Source: Paracyclopina nana
Taxonomy: Eukaryota > Arthropoda > Copepoda > Cyclopoida > Cyclopettidae
Direction of reading: 5' to 3'
Assembly (NCBI GenBank): GCA_019096065.1
Contig: JAGUCH010000004.1
Span: 3,472,001 to 3,536,000, forward strand
Length of the DNA stretch: 64,000 nt
The position numbers were made by a program, and so were the translations under genes. Below the pieces are notes generated by a model. That model was not told the DNA's origin and searched no databases. It saw only the letters and a program-made list of their open reading frames with translations. Below are positions 32,513 through 45,400 of this stretch, piece after piece. How positions within the stretch are numbered: the first letter of the stretch is position 1; every line of letters starts with the position of its first letter.

Positions 32513-35500
32513 GGTCACTGCATAGCGAATGCCAGACTGTCTCTGATATCGGGAATTCCTTCGAGTTGCGGCAGCAGCAGGAAAGCCGCGCGTACTTCTC
32601 TTCTCCTTCTTCGCGTTTTGCGGCGGCGGCCGCGGCTCCTCAAGATTGCTACTATGATCGCTCCTCTGGATCGAGGAGCAGACCTTGTTGATCTTGCTTG
32701 TTTTTCCTACGCCTCCCACCGCACAAAGAATATGGTACGTTCGGTCTCACTGATCATCCAGCGTTGGCGATGATGATGAGGGTGGCAGCAGCGCGTTATT
32801 ACGACTGCGCTCCGGCGAGGGACAATGACAAATTCGATCCTTTGAACCGAGCTGGTTTGACCGTTGTTGGCCGAGCATGCTACTCTTGATCCCCGAGAGG
32901 CTTGCGAAGGCACGATCGGTTTATGACAAAAGCGTAGTGCTTTTCACATGATGATGGATGACTTTGAGCCGCGGACGTTCATAGCCGCTCCGCATTAGCA
33001 ACTTGGCAATCCGAACACTTGAAGAGCTCAACTCCCAATGCTTCTTAGCGTATACCTGCAACGGGCTTCGCCGCCCGAGCCATCGACGAGTTTCTTTCAA
33101 AGCTCCTCGCACTTTGTGCCCCGGGCGCCCCAAGACCGGCTCTTGTTTAAAAGGATCACCGCGGTGGTGGTGCATTTTGCCCCTTTTTTCGGCTTGTCTC
33201 TAATTCGCCATAGGTTAGCGCGTACATACTCGGCTGCACGAAGCCACGAACGAGTTGCGTGTTTGAAGCGCGTACGTATTCATGCTGGCTTATTTGGGTA
33301 TATCTCGGAAAAGGTGTCCGCATCTTGGGAGGCCCATATAATATTAGTAAATGCGCGAGACGACGTGATTGATGCGAGCGCAAATTGGAAAGAATGGGCT
33401 GGACGTGACAGACGGTTTCTCTAGGGACCTAATGGCCTCCGTGGAGGCCATTTCCATGCGATCTTCACAGCTTTGTTGTTGGCTCGCTCCGGGACGGGGA
33501 AAAATTAAGCTAAGCGATGCGCTTTTGTCATGATCACGTCGTGCCATTCTCATTTGCGTAAGCAGCTCTCAAATTCCTCCATTCATATATATAGTTTATC
33601 CTTTGTCAAAGGGGTGAGCTAATCCCGCGAGCTTGTCTGAAACTGACCCGCGATCTGCTGCCACGGCAATAGTGTGAAAAATCCACCATTCGGCGGTCGA
33701 AGGGCTCCTATAAATGGTGGCAATATACAGTATATATTGAATGGGCAGCGCCGCAAACTTTCCGTTTTCACAGGGTGGCTCTCTCTACCCATTATGCTGC
33801 AACACCCCGTTCGTTCTACAAAGGAATGCGCGCGATATTATTACGATTCGATCAAGACTCTTGCCACAAACATCTGCACGCATAAACACAGATCAATAAC
33901 TCAGATTAGCATATCCAGCAGTCCAAAAGTGGGACTTTTGACGATAATGCATAACTGCTTTTTTCACCTTGGCCAGTGGCTTTTGCGTGATTGACAAAAC
34001 AATCAGGCTGGAAAATTGCTCTTCTTGCCTTCGGGAAGAATTGAGGCATTTTAATTAAATTAGCATAGTAGCTTTGTTTCCAGGCCCCCTTGTATGATGC
34101 CACTTTTGAAGGCAGCATTACCATATAGACCACTATGGAAAATGGAAAGAAAACAGTAAATTGGGGATCTGCGCCTAAATCCTCTTTTAAAAAAAGCTGA
34201 AGAAGCAAAAACTATGCGCGCATATGCAGCTCGCACCTTTTTTGTGAATTGAATTCAAATTGAATTTGCAGATGGAGGAGAACGAGCTGCTTTTACTGCA
34301 TGGCCTAGATTTCTGCTACTGCTACTTCTTCCAAGCAATCTGGCTAAGTGGCTAGCTTACCTATTACACAGTTTACGTAGCGTCTTCACGCGGATTGGAC
34401 ATCTACTTAAACCGCCTACTCGAACAATATTGTTTGTATTGGAAACCTTTTGAAGTGAATTGCTGTTTTTCCACCAAAATAGCCATAGCCACACCGATCA
34501 AAGTTACATACAAAATATCACAAAGAGAATTCACTGCATCTGTTCATTGTATTGAATATATCCTGCCCGTTTACTATTCCTATATCTCTTTTGCTCAAGC
34601 TGGCTCAGAGACTTTAAAATAATTAATTATCTTAATGGGGCTGTACAATAAAAGTCGCGTATCACGGTGCAAAGCAGCGAGAATTATTTTGATGTGCGGT
34701 CAAAGCATTTCTGGTTTTTTTCCAAGCTACAAAAATTCCTGCCAGAAGAAAAGAGCTCATAAATGGGCGGAGCTGGGCCACATTTTCCTCTGCAAACTTT
34801 TTTTCAAAGTACCACTTTTGTTGGCTGTGGTTGACGGCTAAATGCAATACACCAAATTAGCCATTCCGAAAAAAGTTTCACACTCTATGTACTTTATGCT
34901 CGCTTTTGGCGAATTAATTCCATGAACTATGGTGCTATATATCCTCCGGCGATTTTGTTGCCTCACATTGTATATAGTATATAGAGCATACACAGCGAGG
35001 CATATACCACGCAGAACATAAAAAGGAAGGAGACCTCTATCGTCGTCTAGGTGGCGATGGCGGTGGGCAAATTCCCCTTGGGGGGATTTTATGCTGTCTC
35101 GTAAAACGCGAGCTAACTTCTTCCACCAGACCAGAAAAAAGGGTCTGTGCTGGCTTTGCGAGAGCTGCAACAAACAATGGCCACGTGTTGGGTGGTCAAC
35201 TAAGGCGAGAAAATTGAACACATCATCATGAACATTTTTCTTGATGATCAGCCAGTGCAACGCCCTTTGATGTTGTATATATATAGTGCTACTTTTTCCC
35301 CTTCATCCCAGTAAAAAATAAATCTTGTATTTCGCTTAGTACATAAAGGTGGTTTTATTGAATTGATAGCTTTTTGGGGTGCCATAGAGCTGATGATGTT
35401 AATTTTGATTAATTCTCTGGCGCTCGTGGACCACCATGAAGGAGGTGTGAGGAGTGAGTTAGAGAATTCCATTTGGCTGCTGTAATTACATTTGCTGCTG

Positions 35501-36078
35501 CTGCTGCGAGCTAGATGATGGGGCCACACCTCGCCATAGCTGTAGTGTCAGTCGACAACCGTGGCAAATTTGGAGCGAGCTGGAATAGTGGTCAGCTCTA
35601 TGGCAGCTTGGAAAAGAATCCGGTTGTTCTGATTGGAAGCCATTTGTTAGTGTCGGATTATGGTGTTTATCAGTGCGGCCCATCGCAAATCAATACCCGC
35701 ATTTATCACCCATTCAAACAGGCATTTGCAAAAGAACCACGGATTTTTTTGCAGTTTGACCTGAGTTGACCCCTCCATGTAATGTTAGATAAAATGGGCG
35801 CGTCACAGCGTCGGGATAAATGTCAATTAAGGCTATTGTGTTTTCTGGTAGCTTCAATTCAAAGTCATTTAGGGTGGCCACATTTGACATACAAAAAACA
35901 ACAATGGGGAAAATACTGTGTACACATCCTTTTTCCACCTATGCTTTGTCGTAAAAAACAATAAAATAAAATAATATGTGAAGATATATACTAATAATTA
36001 ATGCTGATAACACATAATTGGTATGTATATTAATTCAACAACACCCTGCACAAATAAGCTAACAACGAGAGATCGATC
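32513..36078. other. 3.5-kb spacer upstream of netrin
   Basis: The longest gene-free stretch here besides transposon blocks. It lies 5' of netrin and 3' of the KIAA0930 homologue, so it should hold the netrin promoter, leader and enhancers. GC falls from about 55 percent near netrin to below 40 percent further away. Short TATA-like stretches (33585, 33733, 34970, 35275) recur without an obvious gene. Confidence 0.5.
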
Positions 36079-37951
36079 TTAGAAGGTGAGGAGAGGCTGC
36101 TGCTGCTGATCGAGGACGGCCTTGATGATTGACCACCAGGGTAGCATGACATAGGTGCAAGCACTGCCAAGTGGCACGCTTTGGCACCGCTTCGACTCGC
36201 GCCACGAGTGGAAGATTTGCGTGTAGCCTTTCATCGTCCACAATGGGTTGTATTTGGCCTCCTCGAACTCGTCGAGGAGGTCGCCAGCATAAATCTCGCA
36301 GTGGGCGTCCCCGAAGGAATCGAGGCCGTCGCTCTCGGAGCCTCCGAACAGCCTACTTCCGAATTGACTCGCTGACTGAGGAGGCTGTCCAGATTTCGCT
36401 CCTGGATCCACCATGCCCATTCTCATAAAGTCGTGAATGGTACTGCTGGGATCACTCAGCCTCCGCTGATGGCCTCGTTTCATGCCCACAATATCCTCGG
36501 GCTTCCTCTTTGCGTTGTACGGAGATTGGACGAAGCCTCTGTGGTCGACCAGCTCGTCGTCCGAGTCGCCCCAGAGGTCCAGGAGGTCAGTGCCTGGCTC
36601 GGAGCAGGGCGTTTCGCAGCCACCCGCGGTCGTTTTGGCCACTGCCAGCTCGGCATGGCCATTAACGGCAGTGCCACCCAACAGCCGGACGTATTCAACG
36701 CGAGGCCCGGCCTGCTTCCCGGAAAACAGGGAAAAGAGGCTGGCCTGTGACAGCCTCTTCCGCACGGTCTGCGAGGCTCTCGCGTCGTGCACTCGTCTCA
36801 CAGTCTCGTATGGAACACATGCGGTGAAGAGGACCGTATTGATGGAGGCTTTGGAAGCCGAGGCCGTGAGCTCGATGCCCACGCTCTCGCCGTCCCTCAC
36901 GATCACGTCCTCGAACGTGTCCTCGAAGTTGTCAACGGTGAAACACACGTGAGGGTAGGTGATTTCCTCCCCCTCTCCCTTGCCATCCATTTTTCGTCTG
37001 CTGGGAGACGCGTACACTTTCTGAGTGTGCCGTTTCAAAACCTGCAAAGATCATTTCGCATCTTGTCAAACTACTTCTTCTACCTTATACTATATTATAC
37101 CCTCCGCTGAGCGTGGCTAAATATGGCCTAATCGTGACTTAACGCCCTTTTACCTTCTTTATCTGAAATTCATGCTAATTATCCCGCAAAAAGTTGAGCA
37201 GCCATCATATATAGCATTTTTGCCAAACTTTCCTTACACTTTTACCATATCAAGAAGTTGAGCCATTTGGCGAAGAAAAATAAGTGGTTTGCGAACACGG
37301 CATGCTCGGCTCTTTGTAAAACCCATGATTGCACATGGTTCACTATAAAGGCATACAGGCCATTATATCAAGTAACGAAATCTAAAAAAAGATGGATGCA
37401 CTTATCAAATTTTGATCGACGTTCCACTCGGGGCTAAATGGATGCAATAGAGCTGAAATACCTGAAGATCTTTGGGGGAAGTGCGAGAGCAAATGGCCAG
37501 CGTGATGGTGTACTCTAGCTGATGGACGATCAAGTTGAGGTAAATGGTTTCTTCCCAATCCACGTCAGGGTCGCCGATGGTCAACTTGCGGCTGTCATGC
37601 CTGAATACCTGAGTTAATACGTAATTAGATGAAAGATCACAGACGTCTAGACGCTTATACCTCAACCGTCGTGTGCTGCTTGTTATGCCTACTTAGGGAG
37701 CTTGAGCCAGCTCCCGCATTGTTGCCACCTTTTCTGATGAAGAACAGCAAGTCGTCCCTGTCAGCCTCGTAATCAGACTGGAACAGAAAGTGGCGGACAA
37801 ACAGGTCAGTCCAGTAGGTAGTGTTTTGGTTGGAAGAGTAGCCTCTGGATCCCAAGGGCTCTCCAAAGGCTCCAGTGGTGCGGAGCTCCTTTCTGCGTCT
37901 GAAGGTGATCTCCTCGATGAGTTGCTCCAACGTGGTGTGCATGCTAGCCAT
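36079..37951 (-). CDS. KIAA0930: KIAA0930-family protein
   Basis: Exons 37951-37661, 37608-37462 and 37041-36079 give 466 residues (human 404). Function of the family is unknown; members are conserved cytosolic proteins. Matching landmarks are TYWTDLFVRHFLFQS followed by DDLLFFIRKGG, VEVFRHDSRKL, GDPDVDWEETIYLNLIVHQL, QKVYASPSRRKMDGKGE, ITYPHVCFTVDNFEDTF, GTAVNGHAELAVAKT, and a C-terminal CTYVMLPWWSIIKAVLDQ. The region from about 280 to 420 is Asp/Ser-rich and lineage specific. The start codon lies 9 bp beyond the SCHIP1 stop, in the same frame. The bases before it, GCTGTCAG|A, could also serve as a 3' splice site. The second intron is 420 bp. Confidence 0.88.
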
Positions 37952-37960
37952 TCTGACAGC

Positions 37961-39021
37961 TCAAAAGGGCGATACGTCGTGGCCTTGTATGCATTTAGTG
38001 ATGTCCTCAATGTCAGTGAGCAGCGAGTCTTGTTCTATGGCCAGCTCATCCCTGGCGATCAGGTATTGAACGAGATTCTCATTGAGTGTTTCAATTTGAG
38101 TCAGCAGGTAGTTGAGGATCACTTGCAGTTGGCTCACGTTCATGGGCGTCAAAATCCGGCGGTTGAGCTTGCTGCTGCCAGGCTGGTGTTTCAAGTATCG
38201 CAGGGATTCTGGGGAGCTCAGGAGCAATTTAGCTATATCGTCTCTAATCTGGCGCTCGCACCTCTCATCCTCCACTGTCTTGACAGCCAAAGATTTGGCC
38301 TCCTTCAATTGACGTCTCGTCTCAGACTGCATAAGATAGTAGCAATTAAATTCAAAGCTAAATGAGCAGAGGACGAAGTACCTGAATGTTGGCCAGTTGC
38401 TGAAAGAATGAGGTTTCTAAATGCAATCCGTTGCTTTCTCCTCCATTAACGCGAGGATCAGCTAGAGGTTTCTGGCTAATTAGTTGGCCATTAGTTGACT
38501 CCTCCGAGTAACGAAGGGGAATGATAACGTGTCCTTGTTTCCGTGATATGTTTCCTTCGACGCGTTCGAACCTGGCAGGAGTTCCTGGCACGGAGGGATT
38601 CCTTGACAAGCTATTGTCAGTGGCAGATGAGTCGTCGCTATCCCAGCCTTCGTGGTTGGCCAAGCAAGCAAGAGGATGATTGGCAGGAATTCGTGCGGAC
38701 TTGCTTCGTGCTAGATCCACATCCTCATCCGAGTCCTCAGCTTCCGAAGGAGTCTCGTTGAGGAAGCAAAGCAGCAAGTTGTTTCCACTCAACCCTGGAT
38801 CTTCTTCATCATCCCCCTCAGCCAGTTGCCTCCTTATGGTTTCTCTCTTGGAAGAAAAATCCTCCTTTTCTAATTCTACTGAAACAGAATGCTTGCATTC
38901 AACATTGGCTATAAGAAAAAGCAGTGTGCTGTTTACCTTTCTCGGCCTCAGTGATGTGCAACCTGTTTGCAGGGATCTCGATCAAATGATGGGTAAGGTC
39001 CTCTGAGGTCGTACCAGACAT
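37961..39021 (-). CDS. SCHIP1: Schwannomin-interacting protein 1
   Basis: Exons 39021-38937, 38878-38382 and 38326-37961 give 315 residues. SCHIP1 is a coiled-coil adaptor that binds merlin/schwannomin and, in flies, links to Hippo signalling at the membrane. The protein keeps KRETIRRQLAEGDDEEDPGL and NNLLLCFLNETPSEAEDSDED, equivalent to the vertebrate RESIRQKLALGS and LQICFVND regions. The C-terminal coiled coil (about 200-310) has MNVSQLQVILNYLLTQIETL, LVQYLIARDELAIEQDSLL and DIEDITK. It ends seven residues later at a TGA. The stop is followed in frame by three codons and the start of the KIAA0930-family gene, so the two may share a transcript. Confidence 0.9.
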
Positions 39022-39483
39022 GCTCTACATTTCACTCGAACCTTGGAGGCTGCAGCCCATGGAGGCTCATACCGCTTGCAACAAGACAGATCAAACTGTT
39101 ATGCTTTTTTATGCTCTATGTTTAGCCTCTTGCTTCTTCTGCAACCAATCGATAGAGCAGCTGCCCAGCCGCATGACTCTCTCAGCTGTGGCCTCGGTGG
39201 TACGTACGCGCGAGGCTTTCTACCGAGCACAGAGATTAATGTGGCACAACCATATAAGTATAACCACCGATAGCGTTCTCTTTATTATTATGGTAATTAT
39301 TAGTAAAACGGTACTTTGTTCGCGAAAAATTAACAACAACAAGAATAGTGGTAGCAATAGTGGTAGTAAAGTCCGATGATATTGTAATAATGTAGTATAA
39401 AGTTAATTCGCTTTGTAGTAGTAGTATCACACCCTCGTCAGTAAATAGAACAACTACGTTAGTGACTAGAGGCCTGCTTATTT
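39022..39483. other. Spacer between ATP2C1 and SCHIP1
   Basis: 462 bp between two minus-strand genes, so ATP2C1 3' UTR plus SCHIP1 promoter. A low-complexity AAC/GTA-rich stretch lies at about 39325-39425. TTTATT at about 39277 gives AATAAA on the minus strand, a possible ATP2C1 poly(A) site. Confidence 0.45.
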
Positions 39484-42400
39484 TTATACTATGTGTCCGG
39501 GATTTTTTTGGGCTCTAAACATGCCACTGGTGGGCGAAACTGACTTCCCCGCTGATGGCAGCCACGACGAAAGTGGACTGGAGGCTCCTCCGTTGCCATT
39601 GAAGTAGTGCCGTTGCAGCAGCTTTTTGGCCTCGCAAATGATGAATACCGATGATGACAGTCCAGCCAGCAACAAAAGGTCCTCCAAGGCGAGGGCCTCG
39701 GTTTGAAAAACGTACTGAAGTGGGGGGAAATAGATCACAGCTAGTTGGCCTAGGATTGATAGGGCGACTGCCACACAAAATACGCGATTGCTGAAGAATC
39801 CAATTTCAGAAATCAGCTTTTCTTGAGATCTCGAGCTGAAAGTTTAAGGGATTAGGCTCACGATGGTGATATTTGAATAATCGTGGCTCACCTCAATGCA
39901 TTGAACATATCAAAGAAAACGAAGCAAGTGAAGGTCATCGTTGTGTCACGCGCTGTCATCCGACCATCTTCCATTGTCATTTTAAATACCCATAACGTTC
40001 CACAAATGATAATAAAGGCAGATAATAAGATGTTCACCATGAGGCCCTTGGTTAAGATTTGTTCGCTCACTCTCCTTGGTGGCTTTTTAAGCACATCTCT
40101 ATCAACGGGTTCCAAGCCAAGGCTTTGAGCTGGAAAGTTATATTGAGAATTTTATAGTAAAAATTGCCCCTTTTTGTTGGTGGCCAGATATTGCGCGAGG
40201 AAGTTTGCTACTTTCAGCCCCTTGTTAAACTGAGTCACTTGAATATTTTAAAAATAGGGCCGGTGCAGTAAACAGTCTTCACTTAGGTGAGTTTTTTGGT
40301 TTTTGTATTGGTGGCATCTGGGGGATACTTCTTCAATTAATGCTTTTCGATTTTTGGAAAAAAATGGTTATGGCAGTAAAGGTAATAGACTGTAAATGCC
40401 TTAGCTGAAAATGAAATTTATTATTAATACGGGGTATGAAGAGCAACTTTTCTTTTTGTCGTAATAAGGTATTTTCAATTTTAGGGGGATTTATTTGACA
40501 AAAATCAATGATAAACCTACCCCCAAAGAGTATCAAACAACATCGTGGCAAAAGTAAAAGTTTCTGATTTTACAACATAAAGTTAAAATTTCATTTTCAG
40601 CGGGCAAGCGTTAAGACGATAAATCGTAAAAAATCGCACCTGTAGCTGTTGGTGAATTTTTGCGTTTTATTTTCGCGGTCAATGACTCGTTAACTTTGTG
40701 GTAAAACGATAAATTGAATTTCAGATTTTGAGAGGGCTCTCGCGTTGACGCTGAACTGCCATTTGAAAAATCTTGGGAATATTTGAGATTGCTAGCATAA
40801 AAACTATAACATTAATAATGTAGCGGCAAAATTATACACATTTTTGCATCCCATTTTTAAATATGAGATCAGCTATTCAACGGCCATGTTTTACGTCCTC
40901 AGCTCGGTAATAGAAGAATTTCTATATACGTTAAGGTCGTTGTCTCGAGTGCGAAACCCAGCGAGATGATGAAGTTTGGATACAGTAGCTCTTAACAAGA
41001 CTAAAACTATCATTCTACAACCACTCGCTATAACTTTAATATAGAAAGTCACACTTTTACTGAATTTTGTTGTTATTAATGGTAAATAATAACTACTTAT
41101 AAGCTTATCTAACTCTAACTAAGCTTCTTTCATTTTCAAAAAATATTTATATATTAATTTTCAACAAACCTTTGCTATGTCAGTTTAGACCAAATTACGC
41201 GATTTTAAACAAAATTATTTGATTTTCCCTAAGGTTCTTCGATTTTCCCTAAGGTTCTGTGATTATCAATAACATTACTTTTCTATAGCAAGCAAGACAA
41301 ATGAGCTTTATTAGGGACTCAAAATTCCGCAAGGTGGCGACACAGTATTTTAGGGGGTGAACTTTTATGTTAGAAAGTCAATTCATTTTGACTTAGACAC
41401 GCCAAGTTACTTTAGGTTAGACAACGTCTATGCTTTAGTTTAGACACCTTTTGGCATTATAGCATTTTGTTATTAAGTCAAGATACTTTAATTTAGACAC
41501 CTTTGACACCTTTAGGCATAGCACTTTTAGCATAGACACATTTTAGTGACTGGTATACTTTATGTTAGACACCTTTTGGCACAGTACTCTTTGAGTAGAC
41601 ACAAATTAGAGACTGGTGCGTTTAATGTGAGACACCATTTGGCATAGAACTTTTAGCTTAGACACATTAAGATATATTAGGTTAGACACCTTTTTTAGAC
41701 ACACCAAGACGTTTTAGGTTAGACACCTTTTGGTACAGTGCTTTTAGCTTAGACACATCAAGACATTTTAGGTAAGACACCTTTTGGCATAGTACTATTA
41801 GCTTACACATGTCAAGACATCCCACTAGAAAAGTCCTTGATAAATCTGGTACGAAAACCATCATAAAACCAAAGGTTGTTCAAATTTTTTTTTAAGTTAT
41901 GGGAACCCATAGGACAGTATTTTAAACTTAACACCATGTGAGTCCCCGTAAATAAGCTTTCAGAATATGTATAACTTTTGGGTGGTTGAGCGAGTTTGGG
42001 TCTACCCTTAATAAGATATGTCTAGCCTTTAAGTACTATGCTAGGGCTAGGTCTGGGGGCAGATTACTCGCTGATGTGTTCGCGAAATTTTGTTCAGTGT
42101 GGTATACGGTGAAAATTGAAGAAAAAACATCATTTTTCGCATTCAAAATCAGTGTATGGAAAAGAATATCTGAATCAGGCCATAAAAATCAATTGCTTTT
42201 CAATAGCATATTAATTAATGAATTTTGAGCCAAATAAGCCCCCCTGACCACTAGCGGCACCAAAAAGCTCTCGTGTCAGTTTACCGAACTACATTTGCCT
42301 TGCTTGCAATAAGCTTACTTGATTTTAAATAAAATTATTTGATTTCAAGTAATTCCACGTGAAAGGAGTACTGTAGTAGTGGCTTTAATAATTAAACAAC

Positions 42401-45400
42401 GTAATTCTGAAATTTGAAGCGTGAAAATATCAAAATATCAATGTGATTTCAGAGCCTCATAACCGTTAAAAATGAATAAAAAACTAGTTTGATCGCTATC
42501 ACTAGATGAGCTCATAAAACTATTTCTATGCTTGCCATGTTATATACAAGTTGGCAATTGTTTGTTTGGAGAAATATGCCAAGTTTTTACTTTGCCCAAG
42601 GGGAAATATGTATCGCAAGGATATCTCACCAAAAAAGGGGATAATTACAAGGAAAGCCATTCGTTTCTCGACCATGTATAGGGAGCTGTTTTTAGCTATG
42701 TAACCACAAAAACAGGCCACACAGAGTGCTTAACTTTGAAGGCTAACTCGGAAAAGTTACCAATTCGACGAAGCCCAAATTGAGACCTCGTATGACATTT
42801 TTTGGAAGCTTTAAAAGTTCATGCTCATAAGCAAAGCATCCAAATTCACAGATTTTAAAAGTAGTAAAAATACGCCTAATTTTGCTTAACATTGTTGAAT
42901 AATTGCTTTTAGCCTCATGAATCTATCACAGAGCAATACAGGACAATATGTTGACAACTATTTTTCTAGCGAAAATTGCTAAGGATTTGAAATGACTGAG
43001 GTATTTTGCACCGTGCTATTGATCGAGTCAAGTTATTATGCTGCGCAACAAAGTTTCGCATTTCAATCCAATTGAAAGTGCCTTCTTCACAAAATTGCAT
43101 TGCAGGCGCCGTGTCACATTGGCAACAATTTCTTTTGTTCGCTGCAGATCAAAAACTTTTTGTTGGCTACTTCTCAAAGCCTTTGTAAAGGATTTTTAAA
43201 TTCCACAAGGAGTCAAAGAAGAAAAGCGTAAACAAGTCAGCTTTACAGTGTTGAAACATAAAACATTGGCTTTTTTTTCTAAAAAAAAGCCTCTCAAGTT
43301 CTTCAGCCATAAAGCAGAGAGCACTAAAAAGCGAATGCATGGACGAAAGAGAAATAGTCTAATATTTACCAGGTGGTCCATCCATAATGACGTTGATCCA
43401 CAATATCTGCATGGGGTTGAGAGGATTGGGCTTGTCGAGGATGGTAGAGAGCGAGATGAGCATCAGAGCCGCAATGCTCGTGCTCAATTGAAAGCGAACA
43501 AAGTTCCTGATGTTGTAGAAAATGCACTTGCCCTCTTCAATGGCACTCAAGATGGTGGAGAAGTTGTCATCAAGGAGAATCACGTCAGCCGCCTCTTTGC
43601 ACACATCGGTACCCGAGGCCCCCATGGAAATGCCCACGTCTGCAGACTTGACAGCGACGCCGTCATTCACACCATCGCCAGTCATGGCAACCACGTGGCC
43701 ATTGCTTTTGAGAGCGTTCACTATGCGCCTTTTGTGCATAGGATTGGCACGATAGTAGCAGGAGACCTGGTGCAAAATATGGCCACTCAACAATTGATTA
43801 CTTTAGGCTTTTTGCAACAGTAGTTACCTGGTCAGCCACGCGTCTTAGCTCGCTGTCATCCATGCGATCCACTTCGGCTCCACTGAGCAGGACTTTGCCT
43901 TCATAGTGCATGCCAAGCATGGTTGCTATGGACGCTGCAGTCTCCTTTCCATCTCCGGTGATCATGCTTAATTTCACGCCCGAGTTTTGCAGCAGCTTAA
44001 TGGAAACGTCCACTCCAGGACGTGGCGGATCGTGAAGGCCAATAAGGCCAACAAAGTCAAGATCCATCAGAGTGCGGCCCTTGGCAAACGTTATTACTCT
44101 GAGGCCACGGCTGGCCATAGTGCTCGCTGCTTGCTCTACCAAGTAATGATGCTGCTGCTCAAATGGGTACGACCGTCCCAAAGCAATAAACTGCTTGCAC
44201 CTTGGCAATATTTCTTCGACGGCGCCCTTTACGTATTGCAAAGATATCGCCTCAGATGATGGAGTGCGGGCCTTCCGTCGGCATTGGACGGACATAAATT
44301 TCCTATCCGAGCTGAAGGGCACTTCAGTCAGCCGATCATGGTCCCGAGCCAAGTCGCCATAGCCCCTTTTTAATGCGTGCTTCAAGAGTGCCCTTTCTGT
44401 TGAAGACGAGCCCACCACTTCATTTGTTTCGTCCACCACGGCATTGTTACAGAGCACAGCAATCTCCATTAGACACCTGGTGTTCATCTCATCATTAACC
44501 CCACCATTATTGGTGCTGTGATGATCCACAAGTGGAGCAACTGTGTCTCTGAGAATCTCATGCGATGTCCTGTCACAATAGACGGTCATGTCATTTGTTG
44601 TCAGCGTTCCTGTTTTGTCCGAACATATGAAGTCGACGCAGCCTAGAGCTTCCACAGTTGGCAAGCGTTTGACAATAGCTTGTTTCTTCGCCATACGCAT
44701 GACCCCTGATAAATCGAACTATTATTGAAGCACATTTTCATTGCATGATTTTCCTACCGAAAGCCAAAGTGACTGTCACGACAATAGGTAGACCCTCTGG
44801 AATAGCTGCCACTGCCAGGCTGACACCGACGTTGAACATTTCAAGGACAGGCCTGCCTTGCCAACAGCCAATGGCCATAATCATGAAAATGACCCCAATC
44901 GAGTAAATGGAGAGCTGCTTGCCTAGGGTGTCCATGCTCTTTTGCAGAGGAGTCCGTGGTGTTTCCTCCTCTCGCATCATCCGGAAAAGCTCGCCGAATT
45001 GTGATCGTTCACCAGTGGAAATGACTATGCCTACGCCTTTGCCGCTGGTGACCAGAGTGCCTTGAAATGCCACATTGCTCATCTCGCATATTTGGAGTTT
45101 CTCGTGCCCATGAGCGTTGACACGAGCCACATGTTTCAGTTTGTGAACAGGCTCTCCAGTGAAGCTGCTCTCGTCCACGGCCAGTTCATTGACCTCGACG
45201 AGACGGGCATCGGCTGGAACGCGGTCCCCGACCTCAAGGCTGATAATGTCACCAGGCACAAGGTAGCGCGCTAGCACTTGGCTCATATGCCCATCCCGTA
45301 GAACCCTACAAGTTGGTGGTAGCAAGGCACCCATTCTCTCAAGTGTTTTTTCCGACCTGAAATCATCATTGTACAATCATGAATAGAATTTTGAAAGAGC

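Larger units (their letters stand above)
40130..43369 (-). other. ATP2C1: Expanded 3.2-kb intron of ATP2C1
   Basis: Lies between the exon ending DGPP and the exon beginning with the rest of [10 protein letters not shown]. It contains a dispersed repeat (40635-40716) and a degenerate tandem array (about 41390-41835). No complete transposon or nested gene is visible. Splice sites are sound (CCTG|GTAAAT and TTCCAG|CT). Confidence 0.75.

Noticed and set aside
32513-32719. Netrin frame open 69 codons upstream of the chosen ATG
   Set aside because: No in-frame ATG upstream, and the chosen ATG is directly followed by a good signal peptide.
37961-37963. Selenocysteine interpretation of the SCHIP1/KIAA0930 TGA
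   Set aside because: I could not find a SECIS-like hairpin by eye downstream, and neither family is a selenoprotein; readthrough or reinitiation is simpler.
41390-41835. Repeated units suggesting a CRISPR array
   Set aside because: Intronic in an animal gene; units are contiguous, degenerate and unevenly truncated, with no constant repeat-spacer pattern.
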